From Pseudeuparius sepicola (Eukaryota > Arthropoda > Insecta > Coleoptera > Anthribidae), in contig OY987298.1 of assembly GCA_963920635.1 (NCBI GenBank), positions 131,759,735 through 131,823,734 on the forward strand: DNA of 64,000 nt, written 5' to 3'. Of the stretch, positions 20,302-33,022 are shown piece by piece. A program made the translations under genes and the position numbers. Below the pieces are notes generated by a model. That model was given only the letters and a program-made list of their open reading frames with translations. It was not told the origin of the DNA and did not search any database. Positions within the stretch are counted from its first letter, which is position 1. Each line of letters opens with the position of its first letter.

Positions 20302-23300
20302 TTAAATTAGGCCTCTTTCTACGTAGAACATAATAAGATCAGTCAATCTCTTCTTGTACACCTCAGACTCTTTATAATTACTGTTAAATGCTAACAATAT
20401 ATTATCGTGTCCGTTATCTGCAGCCTTTACTAAATCAGGAGTATCATCTGATTCGTCAAGAGCAATCCTAAGCAAAACGACAGCCATGTAAAGCCCCCAT
20501 TTAGCGTACTTGTTCCAATGTTCTTCCATGAGACTTCTTGGGAACACCTCTTCTGGATCACAGCCGAGATCTTTTAGTGTTTCAGATATACTGTTGTAGT
20601 AGATATCCAAGTATACGTCGACTTTATCAAATACTTCTTTTCCACAACTGATGGCCAGGAAGAAGGAGATGTCTCGTATCGGAGTGCCTATAAGACTAAG
20701 CTGCCAGTCAAGGATGCGAATATCTGTAGGATATGCCGAATTATCTTTGTCCTGAAACCCAAAGAAAATGATTTATTTAACATTGAAAAGTTATAGCAGC
20801 AAACTCAGTGGTAAATCTTAAAGGGTTCATTGATTATATAAATCAAACAATATTAATTAAATAAATAAGGAAATAAAATGCTTTGTTATACAGTGACCGG
20901 CAGAAAGTTGGACACAAATGGAAAACTTTTTTATTAATAATTTCTCAGAAAATTTTATTCTTGATAAAAGTTGGTGCATCATTTCAGACTCAAAACGCTT
21001 ATACCAAGATTTAAATATCTCTTTTTGGATACGAGGTAGATTCAAAAATGTCAAAATAGCTCAAGAGTAAAGTACCCTTATTTTTTAAAATACGGTAAAA
21101 AGTTACTTACAAAAGTTGTTTGGAATCAAAAGTGGATGTCAGATTTAAAGTCACAGCCACCTAGTCAAAAAAAAATTTAACTTTTTTGTATTTTTTGGAT
21201 ACAATAAAAAACAAAATACCGCAAGCGCAACTTATCATCCGATAACACATGAATTTGCTACTTAACTTTAATTTTGTTCGATTAGCAGCTAGAAATTTAA
21301 ATTAAACGTAATTTAAATGAAAACAGTAACTAAAAATAAATTTGCCAAAAAAATTTTCCAACTCTGTTTGCCTTTGGGACAGCGGCATTATTAGGATTCT
21401 TAACAACGGAGAGGACAATATCCATTTCATTATCTTCGTTACCTGTTACATTTCTTCTATGTGGTATATACTTGACATTTATTTTGCACTGAACTGAACT
21501 GCTTAAAACTCCTAAGAATGTTTGCCACAGTTGAGTAGTTGACGTTTTTGTCTGGATGTCGTTCATTGAAAATATCTGATGTTTCTCGACAAGTATGATA
21601 ATTATCACCGTGTATTAAAACAATTTCAACTTATCTTGAACACTAAGTGCAGGCATAGTTGCAGAATGACAATAACGGAGTTTGACATGTAAAATAATTT
21701 TTATCTTATTAATCTCGTATTTTGTTCGATAGGTACCTCTAAGCAAATTTATTTTTAGTTAGTTTTCATTTAAATTATTTATTTTTAAAATTTGTCAAAA
21801 AAACTACTTATTTTATTCAATGGACACAAAAATTTAATATTTTTAACCTCTGATTTCGATTAATTTAAATTTCTAGCTGCTAATCGAACAAAATTAAAGT
21901 TAAGTAGCAAATTCATGTGTTATCCCATGATAAGTTGCGCTTGCGGTATTTTGTTTTTTTGTAATACACAGGGTGATCGAAAAAAATACAAAAAAGTTAA
22001 ATTTCTTTTTTTTGACTAGGTGGCTGTGACTTTAAATCTTACATCCACTTTTGATTCCAAACAACTTTTGTAAGTAACTTTTTACCGTACTTTAAAAAAT
22101 AAGGGTACTTTACTCTTGAGCTATTTTGACATTTTTGAATCTACCTCGTATCCAAAAAGATATATTTAAATTTTGGTATGTGCGTCCTGAGTTTGAAATG
22201 ATGCACCAACTTTTATCAAGAATAAAATTTTCTGAGAAATTAATAATAAAAAGTTTTCCATTTGTGTCCAACTTTCTGCCGGTCACTGTATATAAATTTG
22301 TTTCGAAATTCACTATAAAGATTTTATGGGAGTATTTTTAGGTCTGAAACATGCACCCCCTGCAAGTTAGTCACTGGAATTTGCTCGAAAAAATTATTTT
22401 AAGCCTTTTTTGTCGCTAAAAATGAATAAAACGCTTAAAGGAACAGGGGTTTGCGAATTTTCAGGACATTTGATGGGTAGTTATTGTAGTCGCTGTTCAA
22501 AATACCTAGTTGATTTTTTCTCCTAACTTGCGACGGTTGTAGCTAAGAGGGAGTGCAATTTAGGACACATGTTTATAAAAAAAAACTTTTTTGACCTCAA
22601 AATAAACGCCCTTAAAATCCTTGTAACGGATTTTGAAACACTCTGTATTTTAACATAAGAAATCGTGATTTAAAAACTGTTTGATTGTCCGCCTTAATCA
22701 TAACTATAACGCCTATAACGCCTTCCAGAATTCACCTAGATATTTTGTTGAGAAATATTTATAAAAACAAATTGACATAGTTTTATCGACTTATCAAATA
22801 TTTTGTAATATTTATCGTTATCTATTAGTTAAAACAGAATAAAAAGGAGGCTTTAATTTCTTCCTAAATTTAATATCATAACTATAATAACAAAAAATGT
22901 TAATATACAAATTTTCCTCCAATATTTTTCAGATAACCTAATGAGCGTGATTCATAGGTTACCTAACTAAAGGTATTATATCAATATGGTAAATATTTAA
23001 CGTTATATTAGCATAAATTTAGGTAATTTTAATTTGATACTTTTATCCGAAACTTACCCCATATTTGAACATAATATTGTTGCACCATGAATCGCCGTGC
23101 AAGGCAGTAATGTTGTATTTTTCGTCTCTCATTTCCACGAACATAAATTTTTGAAACTGTTTCTGAAACTTTTCTAGTCCTTCTGTTGCTCTCTCGTTAC
23201 CTTCAACAACTCTCAGAGCATCTTTAATTGCAATATATGTCGGTTTTAGCCACCCTTCAGGGTTCTTCATTACAATTTCACTATATACGCTATTTTTTAT

Positions 23301-23843
23301 TGACTCTGTGACCCTATTAAATTTGTCGGGTTGACGTTTAGCATATGCCATAGATATTGCGTGGAATTTTGCAAAACTTGCAAAAACCAAGGAGACATGA
23401 TCGTGGTTCATCGGTGTTTTTCGGTCCCACATCTTGTATCCATCTTTTGTTATGTTTTCAAGAACAATGCATTCATTTTTATTTTCTACCAAGCTTCCGT
23501 ATATTTTTGGAAAATTCGTGAATGGTATTTTCATATTATTTTCTTTTTGGAACACAACAAATTCTGGCAATAGCTCATTATACATAAACGCTTCTCTGCA
23601 ATACACATTGCTTATTGGAGCCATTTCTCGAAACTTTTCGTTAGTTTGAGCACATTTTAATACCAGATTCAGCCTTTTATTCGCATTCGTGTCTACAATA
23701 GTTACCAGTTGGATCACACCGAGGTAGTTGTCTCCTTTGATCGCACCACTCTTGTTCAATTCAAATGTAAAGTCGGTGAGGCCTTCTTTTGTTGCAATTT
23801 GGGTGAGTAAGTCTCGGTGATCTTGACACAATTGGTCAACCAT
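20302..23843 (-). CDS. EcKL gene 2 (CHK/ecdysteroid kinase-like), two exons
   Basis: The exons are 23058-23843 and 20302-20751, joined in phase 0 (donor GGG|GTAAGT, acceptor TTTCAG|GAC), giving 411 aa, a usual length for the family. Exon 1 carries the nucleotide-binding segment (S-G-A-I-K-G-D-N-Y-L-G-V), L-N-L-V-L-K-C-A and the catalytic HGDSWCNN. Exon 2 carries the metal-binding D-W-Q (in place of the commoner D-F-Q) and a helical C-terminus ending F-Y-V-E-R-G-L-I. I chose the ATG at 23843, shared with gene 3; an upstream ATG at 23861 adds only a poly-lysine run from a T tract. No signal peptide is seen, so a cytosolic enzyme is expected. The 2.3-kb intron contains a 1.4-kb MITE. It is the tandem duplicate of gene 3 (about 91% identical in exon 1, counted by eye). 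No lesions are seen; the substrate is unknown. Confidence 0.93.
20891..22288. mobile_element. Foldback MITE in the intron of EcKL gene 2
   Basis: Tips CAGTGACCGGCAGAAAGTTG and inverse, with TA on both sides. The arms match for about 430 bp at both ends, and a second inverted pair lies inside. The paralogous intron of gene 3 reads directly across the target ('gttatgtataaatttg' near 28110), so the insertion postdates the duplication. A degraded relative with the same tip ends at about 53380. Confidence 0.9.
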
Positions 23844-24699
23844 GTTTTTTTTTTTTCGCAATATCTATGACCTCAATTTACACGTTTCGAAACAACACTA
23901 TTGTGAGTCGTTCTATAGCACCTCGAGCGTAATCTTCGGTACCATAAATTATTGGTAATTCTGAACCGATTAGTTTGTTAAGAGTTATATTTCACGAGTT
24001 GCTCCTCTATTAAATAGGTACTTCACTTATATGGCCAGATAGTTGATTTAATTTTAGAACTTATCTCTTTGAATTTCATTATTTTATCAGCAGGTGTTCC
24101 AATTTTGTGAAAATGACTTGAGCCTCCCAAGATATTATTTAGGTGTGATTATAACAACGAAGTATACTTGAGAATGCTAAAGTTGCAGTGTTCAACGGAA
24201 AGTTTTAAAGCGGCTACAGATGAAAAATTAGTATTTTTAGACATAATTGTTTAGATACAATATGCCAGCTCTTTCGATCGACTAATACTACAATTAAAAG
24301 ATACATATAAAATTAAAATTAGATCATTGAAAAGTTTAGCAATAAAATTTACTTGCGACTGTAGCGAAAAACACTTGTCCAAAAGGAAGTTATCAAAACA
24401 TTAAAACATCTACATTATAATCACATGGGAAATCACATGAAATATATTCCACCATTCTAATTCTACAAATTTTATTGAATTTTTCGGAAAATCCCCAGTA
24501 ACAGAAGAATGCCGCTGCATCTATTGACCATTTCCGAACACATGTCTTTGACAGATCGGCCATTTTGCTTGGAGGACAACCAAAACTCTCAAATACAAGT
24601 GAAATCGATAGTTTGCATAGTTCTAAGATAAATTAAAGCCTTATTAGGAACTTTAAAACCTAAGAGGATTCATATTCCTATAGAAAAATAATCCATTTA

Positions 24700-24990
24700 C
24701 CAGTAGGTGCTATTATTAGGGACCTAAAAAATCAAAAGTAATTGTTAATAACTGTAAAGAACTAGAGACACAAATAATATTAACTGACCCAATTTTTACA
24801 ACATTTGAAATATCACAAAAAATATTTCGACTTATTGAAGAAAATAAAACAAAAACTAAAATTACGCAAATTAATACAACAACAAAAAAAAACATTCACT
24901 AACAAAACGGATAAAAAGTGGTTTATTAATTTGTAAGATGTTTTGAGTTTGGGTGAAAATCGTCGATGGAGGCCCCTTCCTCAATCAACG
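24700..24990 (+). pseudogene. Penelope-like element relic, N-terminal region
   Basis: The translation near 24913-24985 reads K-W-F-I-N-L, stop, D-V-L-S-L-G-E-N-R-R-W. This matches the 'W-F-x-N-L-s...L-S-L-G-x-x-F' start of Penelope-type reverse transcriptase proteins. Upstream codons include L-T-D-P-I-F-T-T-F-E-I. It has stops and ends near the boundary of segmental copy A2, between the two duplicate blocks. Confidence 0.55.
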
Positions 24991-27516
24991 ATTATACCTA
25001 CAAACATTTCGGTTTGAGAATTTCGGGAAGGTTATGCGGCTGCGTTGATGAACCTAATAAGGGGAAAGAGCTGTGGTAGTCTACCTTCCCAAACGATTTA
25101 AATATGAAAACACCAGCACATCCATCACAACATGGATGTTGGTATGATATTACCAGTTGCCGAAATTTAAAGTCCCATGAAGCCGCCAACTTTGTTTTTG
25201 TAAAAATGATAATGATTGATGAATTCTACTCAGTATTATAGTAGGACGATGCGAATTAACAGTCATAATATATCCTGGCTTTTTATATCCAATGCACTAA
25301 ATTTCTTACCACAAACATAACACTTAATTGCAACGTCAAAATCAAAATTGGTATGCTATTAGGGTACCTGCAACAAAAGTGGATTGGACGTTTCTGTTGA
25401 GTTCTTAGTATATTTCTTTACGCGCAATAGCTAGCTGCTGAACCGTTATTTGAATACATGGTGAAAATAATTTGAGAGATCACATTGACCACCGGAGAAA
25501 CTCAAGGGTGTTGCTAGGTATGCGAGCTTTCTTGAAGAATTCTATTCACTCTCCCGCAGGGGGCTTGAGGGGCTATATTAATCGGTGACACTTCTTTATT
25601 ACTCTCTCGGTGTAGTGTGTTTATGGACCAATCCGCTAGAGGCAGCACTTTACAGTTAAAAAGTAGAGCATTTTAGAAGTTCAGAATAGAATCTATTCTA
25701 ACGTTGCATATTTTTAGTCGAAACTTGTGCTCGTATTCAGTGGCGGCATTTCTAAGCAGGCAGGCAAAAAACTCAAATACCTTCAAATAGAAACTTATAT
25801 TAAAATTCAAAGTTTAGCTATCCCTGCAAAAATCAAATATAAAAAAGTATAAAATAAATTAAAATGTCTAGAAAATTTGGTAGAAATGTTACGTTCACAT
25901 CAAATGAGTAGGTCGAGTTTTGTAAAAAGCGTTTCACATTATTGTAATTTATGACAAAGTATATAAAATAATAAAGGTGACATTTTATTTCCGCTCGCAT
26001 TAACGAATACCTACTTTGGTCCTAGGGTCTATACACAAACGCGCCAAATTACCTGCCGGATTAACATGCACCCATTAGTATGGTGGCCAGTTTACATGCC
26101 ATATAAAGATGTAGGGTAAAAGCTAGAAGAGTACGCGCTTAAGACGGTTTTGGCTGTAACGTGGCAAAACTTAATAAATATTATTTCCTTTTAATGAAAT
26201 GACATATCTTCATAGTTTAAGACACTTTTTATTTTGGAAATTGTTACATAAATATTCAAGAAAACTCAAGAAAACTATTTTTAAAAAAGAGAGTCAATGC
26301 GGACCCTTGTATACCCCAGTTTACAAGAGTGCGCATTTGAGATTATAAGAGTACGGAACACATACCTATGCTGTGCAATTTTCATGCCACCACTTTTTAC
26401 AGTCGTGACATTGAATCCAATCTTCACTTGGGAGTTCAACAAATTTTTCTAAACAACCAGGACAATACACTTCTTCATTTTCTTTGCTATGGGTTTAGTA
26501 CTTTCGAAATTTTCATTTACTCTTCTTTTCTTACAAATCTTTCTTTGCTTTCTTTCTTTTTTCTTCATTTTGCATAAGTCACATTTGGCTAATTGACAAT
26601 CATCCGTTTAACTGATTTATTTTTGTTTTCAATTTGTCCTAGCATGTCCTTAAATGGAGTGCTAGTGAGAATTTCGGACTTCTAACTTTGGAAAGAGGTT
26701 TTAAATCTTCTGGCTTAAAGGAGGTAGTTGGATTGGAAGAGTTTATTTTATCTGGAGTTGTTAGCAATAATGCAACAGTTTTCTCGAGACCTGGATGGTC
26801 AGGAGCTTCTAATACACAAATAGTTTCCTACTAGATTCCTTGAGCTTTTTCTTTTGTAAGTGCTCATTTCACACTAAAAATAATGAACTGGTAATTTTAA
26901 AGTGTTTTTTAAATGATTTTGAAGCATAAAATTTACTTAATATTTAATGGAATACATATTGTATTCCAGTCACTTGATTTAGATTTTATAGATTAGGTAT
27001 ATTAAACTTTTGCAATAACAAAACATATCAGTATAAACTTATCGAAGATAAACACAAATATCCCACACAACTATTTAAAGCCAAGGTTACTTAATTCCTT
27101 TTCGATATACAAGGTTTAATAAGGGGCAAATGTTAGATCAACAGGAAGGGATTTTTAATTAACAGCTTCTTCCCTATTCGCTGTCGACGACCATGGATGA
27201 ATTTATGTTGTTTTGTCAGACTCACGGAGACATAGCTTGATTTATGTGCGTTAGATGGCGCAAGTACATATTTCTGTCAGATATCCTTGTTCTGTTACTT
27301 GGCGCCCAGATTACATCCGTCCATTAATTAGACACATTTGTTTTAAGTTATATATTTCTAAAGGTAAACCAGATCAACAAATTTTCTTATAAGATAGCAA
27401 GGTACTTTTCTACTCTACACATTAATTGGTAGCATACATTCATACGTATACTTATACTTTTAATTGAAATTCAAGATCATTACTTAGGTACAAATGTCTA
27501 CGTCTACATCTAACTA

Positions 27517-30500
27517 TTAAATAAGGCCTCTTTCTACGTAGAACATAATAACATCAGTCAATCTCTTCTTGTACACCTCAGACTCTTTATAATTACTGTT
27601 AAATGCCAACAATAAATTATCGTGTCCGTTATCTGCAGCCTTTACTAAATCAGGAGTATCATCTGATTCGTCAAGAGTAATCTTAAGCAAAACGACAGCC
27701 AAGTAAAGCCCCCATTTAGCGTACTTGTTCCAATGTTCTTCCAAGAGACTTCTTGGGAACACCTCTTCTGGATCACAGTCGAGATCTTTTAGAGTTTCAG
27801 ATACACTGTTGTAGTATATATCCAAGTAGATGTCGACTTTATCAAATACTTCTTTTCCACAACTGGAGATCAGAAAGAAGGAGATGTCTCGTATCGGAGT
27901 GCCCACAACACTAAGCTGCCAGTCAACGATGCGAATATCTGTAGGATATGCCGAATTATCTTTGTCCTGAAACCCAAAGATGACTTATTTAACATGGAAA
28001 AGTTATAGCAGCAACCTCAGTGGTAAATTTTAAAGGGTTCATTGATTCTACAAATCAAACAATATTAAATAAAAATTTGAATTTTGGCATGAGAAAATAA
28101 AATGCGTTGTTATGTATAAATTTGTTTCGGAATTCACTATAAAGATTTTAAGGGAGTATTTTCAGGTCTAAAAAATGCACCCAGTGCAAGTTAGTCACTG
28201 GAATTTGCTCGAAAAAATTATCTTAAGCCCTTTTTGTCGCAAAAAATGAATATAGCGCTTAAAACAGGAGTTTCCAACTTTTCAGGACATTTGATGAGTA
28301 ATAATTATTGAAGTCACAGTTCAAAATAGTCGATTTTTTCTCCTAACTTGCGACGGTTGTAGCTAGGAGAGAGTGCAATTTAGGACACATGTTTATAGAA
28401 AAAAAAAACCTTTTTCACCTCAAAATAAACGCCCTTAAAATGCTTGTAACGAATTTTGGAACACCCTATATTTTGATTTACAAATCGTGGTTTTAAAACT
28501 GTTTGATTGTCCGCCTTAATCATAATTATAATGCCTTCCAGAATTCTCCTAGGTCTAGATATTTTGTTGAGAAATATTTATAAAAATAAATTGACATAGT
28601 TTTATCGACTTATCAAATATTTTGTAATATTTATAGTTATCTATTAGTTAAAAACAGTATAAAAAAGAAGCTTTTACTTTTCTTCCTGAATTTAATATCA
28701 TAATTTTCTCGCCACTGTATACCCAATGTTAATAAACAAATCGTCCCTCTTATCACGTAAGGGCGTAACTAACAAAAAATGCGAATTTGAGTTGCTCTTG
28801 GGGATGGCTTTGATGTCACAAAATGGCGTATCTGTAAAACTTATAGGTGGGGCATAGTCAACACATCACCTTACGGCGTAAATGCGAACATCCACAAAAT
28901 ATTTCTCACGTATAGGCGTAAGTCAAGATACGCCCGTTCGTGTGAAATTAAGTGACAACTTGAAAGGGAATTTTGTGGGCGTAACTTGCAGCAAATGCGC
29001 GCAAAGGAACCAAGAAACATATGATTCTAACCTATAAACCAGCGCAGTTGTTGTATTTCGAGGAAGTTTCAGAGGCGTGGATATTTTGTACTTGTGGTTT
29101 GGAAAGACGGTAACGTGAATGTAGTATCTTTAGAACTAAAAACTGTGAAGTGTCGGAAAATACATAAAGGTTGTGCAGTTAAAATGTTATACAAACGCCG
29201 GTGGTATACAACACAAATAAGTTAAAAAATATTTTTAAATGATTCCAAAGATTCAGAAAATATAACAATATTTATATATAATATAATATGACGAAAATGT
29301 TTTGCTAAAATATTTTTCCTCACATTATATTAATATTCCCACAAAATATTTTACAAATATTTAAAAATTTTGCAACATTTATAACACATTATAGTAATAT
29401 TTCTCAAAATCTGTTTTATAATATTTTATAAATATTATAAGAAATATTATTACAACACTCACTTAAATGTTACGCCGAAGTGCCGTGAATTTCAGGATTT
29501 TTTTAAAAGTTTGTTTCATGAAACGGAGTAGGTACCTAAGTTTTTGTTTTATTCTTATAAAAGACAAAGAATTCTATTTTTTATTTTTGTATTGTCGCTG
29601 TACCCTTGGTAGAAATAAAATCTTTCATTTACAACTATATTATGGTTTATGGTTTAATGTTTCAATACTCTTGTTTCCAAATTTTATTTTTAAAAAAGGT
29701 CGTAACTTGATTGCTATACAGAAAAAGAATATTACGTAAAGGCGTAAATGCAAACTTTTTTCTTTAAAAAAATACCTATTAAATTTATTAACAAATAATG
29801 CACCAGCTTAAACTACGTTCTTTTGTCGTATCACTATAAAAATATTATTTGATTCTATCGTGGAAGTTACATGTGAGAGTATTTAATAGGTTAACCAATT
29901 TTGTTTTTTCCTCTGCCTGTAAAATAAGTAAAAATCAGATACGCCCATACGTGAAAAGAGGGACGAAATTTTCATCGAATATTTTACAGATTTTTCAGAG
30001 TGTGATTCATAGATTACCTAACTAAAGGTATATCAATATGGTAAATATTTAACGTTATTAGCATAAATTCAAGTAACTTTAAAGGACGTTTTTGTGGCAT
30101 GTCAGGTAAAGGATATCAATTGAAAAAAATGGGCTCCAGCCGGGACTCGAACCCGGGACTCCTACTGTGGCCGTAGGCACTTTAACCAACTAAGCTACCG
30201 GAGATACGGTTTCCATCGGGTAGGTGTTATTAACCTAGTCGATGGAAACCGTATCTCCGGTAGCATAGTTGGTTAAAGTGCCTACGGTCACAGTAGGAGT
30301 CCCGGGTTCGAGTCCCGGCGGGAGTGCATTTTTTCCATTGATATCCTTTACCTGACATGCCACAAAAAGTCCTTTATTATTTATAATTACAGGTACTAAA
30401 AATCTTTCTGTTTCATTTTCTGGCTTGACATCGTGGGGGTAAAATTTCCACGTTCGATACTTGCATTGAGTCGCTATATGTCGAATTTTGTGGGTTGATA

Positions 30501-31487
30501 AACAAATAGGAAGTTCACATAACCAACAATCATAAATGGTTACCCTACACCCTTTAACCCTTCCTAGTAGTTGTAGAAGATGCCGTAGCCTTCTACATCT
30601 CATGCCACAAAAACGACCTTTAATATATATAATTACAGGTACCCTAAAAATCTTTCTGTGTTAAGTAATTTTAATTTGATACTTTTATACGAAATACTTA
30701 CCCCATATTTGAACATAATATTGTTGCACCAAGAATCGCCGTGCACGGCAGTAATGTTGTATTTTTCATCTCTCATTTCCACGAACATAAATTTTTGAAA
30801 CTGTTTCTGAAACTTTTCTAGTCCTTCTGTTGCTCTCTCGTTACCTTCAACAAGTCTCAGAGCATCTTTAATTGCAATATATGTCGGTTCTAGCCACCCT
30901 TCAGGGTTCTTCATTATAATTTCACTAAATACGCTATTTTTGATTGACTCTGTGACCCTATTAAATTTGTCGGGTTGAAGTTTTGCATATGCCATAGATA
31001 TTGCGTGGAATTTTGCATAAGTTGCAAAAACCAACGAGACATGATCGTGGTTCATCGGTGTTTTTCGGTCCCACATCTTGTATCCATCATTTGTTATGTT
31101 TTCAACAACAACGCATTCATTTTTATTTTCTACCAAGCTTCCGTATATTTTTGGAAAATTCATGAATGGTATTGTCATATTATTTTCTTTTTGGAACACA
31201 ACAAATTCTGGCAATAGCTCATTATACATAAACGCTTCTCTGCAATACATATTGCTTACTGGAGCCATTTCTCGAAACTTTTCGTTAGATTGAGCACATT
31301 TCAATACCAGATTCAGCCTTTTATTCGCATTCATGTCTACAATAGTTACCAGTTTGATCACACCGAGGTAGTTGTCTCCTTTGACCGCACCACTGTTATT
31401 CACTTCGAATGTAAATTCGGTGAGGCCCTCTTTTGTTGCTATTTGGGTGAGTACATCTCGGTGATCTTGACACAATTGGTCAACCAT
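27517..31487 (-). CDS. EcKL gene 3 (CHK/ecdysteroid kinase-like), two exons
   Basis: The exons are 30702-31487 and 27517-27966, joined in phase 0 (GGG|GTAAGT, TTTCAG|GAC), giving 411 aa. The motifs match gene 2: K-G-D-N-Y-L-G-V, L-N-L-V-L-K-C-A, HGDSWCNN at the exon 1 end, D-W-Q early in exon 2 and F-Y-V-E-R-G-L-I at the C-terminus. The ATG at 31487 corresponds to that of gene 2. About 23 of the 262 exon 1 residues differ, mostly conservative, which suggests both copies have stayed under selection. The 2.7-kb intron holds a 1.2-kb TIR element and a 0.6-kb tRNA-derived insertion. No lesions are seen. Substrate specificity cannot be inferred. Confidence 0.93.
28742..29965. mobile_element. TIR element with 4-bp TSD in the intron of EcKL gene 3
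   Basis: Tips CGTCCCTCTTATCACGTAAG and the inverse of CGTCCCTCTTTTCACGTATG. AAAT flanks both sides (28738-28741 and 29966-29969). The gene 2 intron shows the unduplicated site ('tatacaaattttcctcc' near 22905). The phrase GGCGTAA recurs inside. A 90-codon frame at 29467-29739 has no recognisable family. Superfamily not recognised. Confidence 0.8.
30134..30203 (-). repeat. tRNA-like sequence, left unit (SINE head)
   Basis: On the minus strand: acceptor CTCCGGT, box A TAGCTTAGTTGG, anticodon stem CCTAC/GTAGG with a 7-nt loop GGCCACA, T arm CCGGG-TTCGAGT-CCCGG and acceptor GCTGGAG. The loop position would give anticodon CCA, but position 33 is G rather than T. It has no stand-alone context, so I treat it as a tRNA-derived repeat head and not a working tRNA gene. 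Confidence 0.7.
30255..30324 (+). repeat. tRNA-like sequence, right unit (SINE head)
   Basis: Plus-strand inverse of the left unit with a few changes (TAGCATAGTTGG, loop GGTCACA, 3' acceptor GCGGGAG with one mismatch). Box B GGTTCGAGTCC is intact. The two units are separated by about 50 bp, part of which is also palindromic ('cgatggaaaccgtat'). Confidence 0.7.
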
Positions 31488-32141
31488 GTTTTTTTTTGCA
31501 ATGTAACCTCAATTTACACGTTTCGAAACAACACTATTGCGAGTCGTTCTATAGCACCTCGAGCGTAATCTTCGGTACCATAAATTATTGGTAATTCTGA
31601 AGAGTTGCTTCTCTATTAAATACTTAACTTACATATCCAGATTGTGGATTTAATTGTTTAGAACTTATCTTTTTAAGTGAATTGATTATTTTATCAGCAG
31701 GTGTTCAAATTGAGCCTCCCAAGATCTTATTTAGGTGTGATTATAACATCGAAGTATACTTGAGAATGCTAAAGTTGAAGTGTTCAACGAAAATTTTTTA
31801 AGTGGCTACAGATGAAAAATTAGTATTTTTAGACACAATTGTTTCGATAAAATCTGACAGCTCTTTCGATCGACTAATAAAGATCTTTATAATTACATAC
31901 TTTACTACAATTAAAAGATAAATATAAAATTGAAATTAGATAATTCAAAAGTTAACAACAAAAGTTACTTGCGACTATAGCGAAAAACACCAACACTTGT
32001 CCACAAGGAAGTTATCACAACTATCTACATTATAATCACTTGAAATACATTAAAATACACCTACTACTACATATTTTATTGAATTTTTCGGAAAATCCTT
32101 ATAATAAACCACCCCGGTAACAGAAGAATGCCGCTTCATAC

Positions 32142-33019
32142 GATTAGACTCTTCTCCGTTTGACAGGAATTTGTGTTTTGTGATTGTGCGGATACTGGTC
32201 AACGAGTCAGATTCCAAAAAATTTAGGTATGTACATATGTAACTAAATAATTCCAGAATAATAATTATTGCTAGTGTGACAAATACCTTTTGACATAAAT
32301 ATCGTTCTTACTTTGGAAATAAATACCTGATTCTATTCGGATCATATCGAAGTTATCTAACTAGAATGATTTATGATATATTTATTCATCGGTCAAACGT
32401 CAAAATTTGTTTATTCATCTGGCATTTACCCAACTTTTTTGTTTTGGTACGAATCACAACGAAAAACGGAAGTTGGATTCAAATGTCTAATTTTTTTATA
32501 GTGACTTTTGTTGAGAATTTTTCGCGGGTTGACGATAGAATTAGATCGAAAGTTCCTTAATCTCGAAACCGGAAATAGTACCACAAAAGGTTCTTACAAG
32601 TTCTCGTTCCAATTTCACTTTCCGTTGCCCTCTCGAGGTGCTCGCATCGTGTTTTCTGCTTCGCCACTTTTCAACCCCAAATTTATCGGTTTGATCTAGA
32701 GTGCATCGTTGAAATTTTACAATTCTTTGGCTAATATTTGTTGTCTTTATTTTTCATGCGAAACTTATCTGCTAAAACCATGGTTTTTTGGGTGTGAAAT
32801 TAACTACGGGACTCGAGTGCTGTAGAAGTCTGTGGAAACCCTGGTGAGTGGATTTCATTTTATTTTTCTATTTTTATCGTATGTCTCGTACCGTTTCTCA
32901 AAATATCTACTCACCAAGGTTCTACGAACTCGAGCGGTCCCCTGGGTTTCGACTTTAGTTTTCGTGCATGGTTATATTATATAAAAAATTTGTACTTTTT
33001 TATCAAATTTATTTTCAAC
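32142..33019. other. Upstream flank of the segmental duplication, no gene assigned
   Basis: Short open frames (32366-32560 and 32508-32699) have no family resemblance. A GC-richer patch at 32560-32700 and a GTGAGT donor-like site at 32844 could mark a non-coding or 5' exon. There is no supporting acceptor or coding partner. Confidence 0.3.
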
Positions 33020-33022
33020 GAT

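Larger units (their letters stand above)
14333..24517. repeat. Segmental duplication, copy A1
   Basis: This block is repeated in the same orientation as copy A2 (about 24998-32141). The matched parts are 14333-16505, 20212-20890 and 22289-24517. The gaps are two later insertions (16514-20203 and 20891-22288) that A2 lacks. Each copy holds one EcKL gene and about 2.2 kb of its 3' flank. Boundaries were judged by eye where the similarity fades. Confidence 0.85.
30081..30662. mobile_element. tRNA-derived, SINE-like composite insertion
   Basis: Flanked by near-identical 10-bp direct repeats AAGTAACTTT (30071-30080) and AAGTAATTTT (30663-30672). The gene 2 intron has one copy of the target ('aggtaatttt' near 23031). 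It begins with two head-to-head tRNA-like units with flanking tails (30081-30374). Near its end the tail motif 'catgccacaaaaa...ttataattacaggtac' is repeated. The length of the TSD suggests retroposition; the inverted pair is unusual. Confidence 0.75.
24998..32141. repeat. Segmental duplication, copy A2
   Basis: Direct tandem partner of copy A1. It shares the 3' flank (24998-27430 with 14333-16505), EcKL gene 3 with gene 2, and the 5' flank to about 32141. It has its own later insertions at 28742-29965 and 30081-30662, both absent from A1. Without insertions both copies are a little over 5 kb. Boundaries were judged by eye. Confidence 0.85.

Noticed and set aside
30134..30324. Two working tRNA genes (Trp-like CCA and a TCA anticodon)
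   Set aside because: Anticodon loops lack T33, one acceptor stem has a mismatch, and both units share SINE-like flanks and a retroposition-type duplication.
30235..30603. 122-codon minus-strand frame
   Set aside because: It is the antisense reading of the tRNA-like unit and SINE tail, as shown by the L-P-P-G-L-E-P-G-T stretch typical of antisense tRNA translations.
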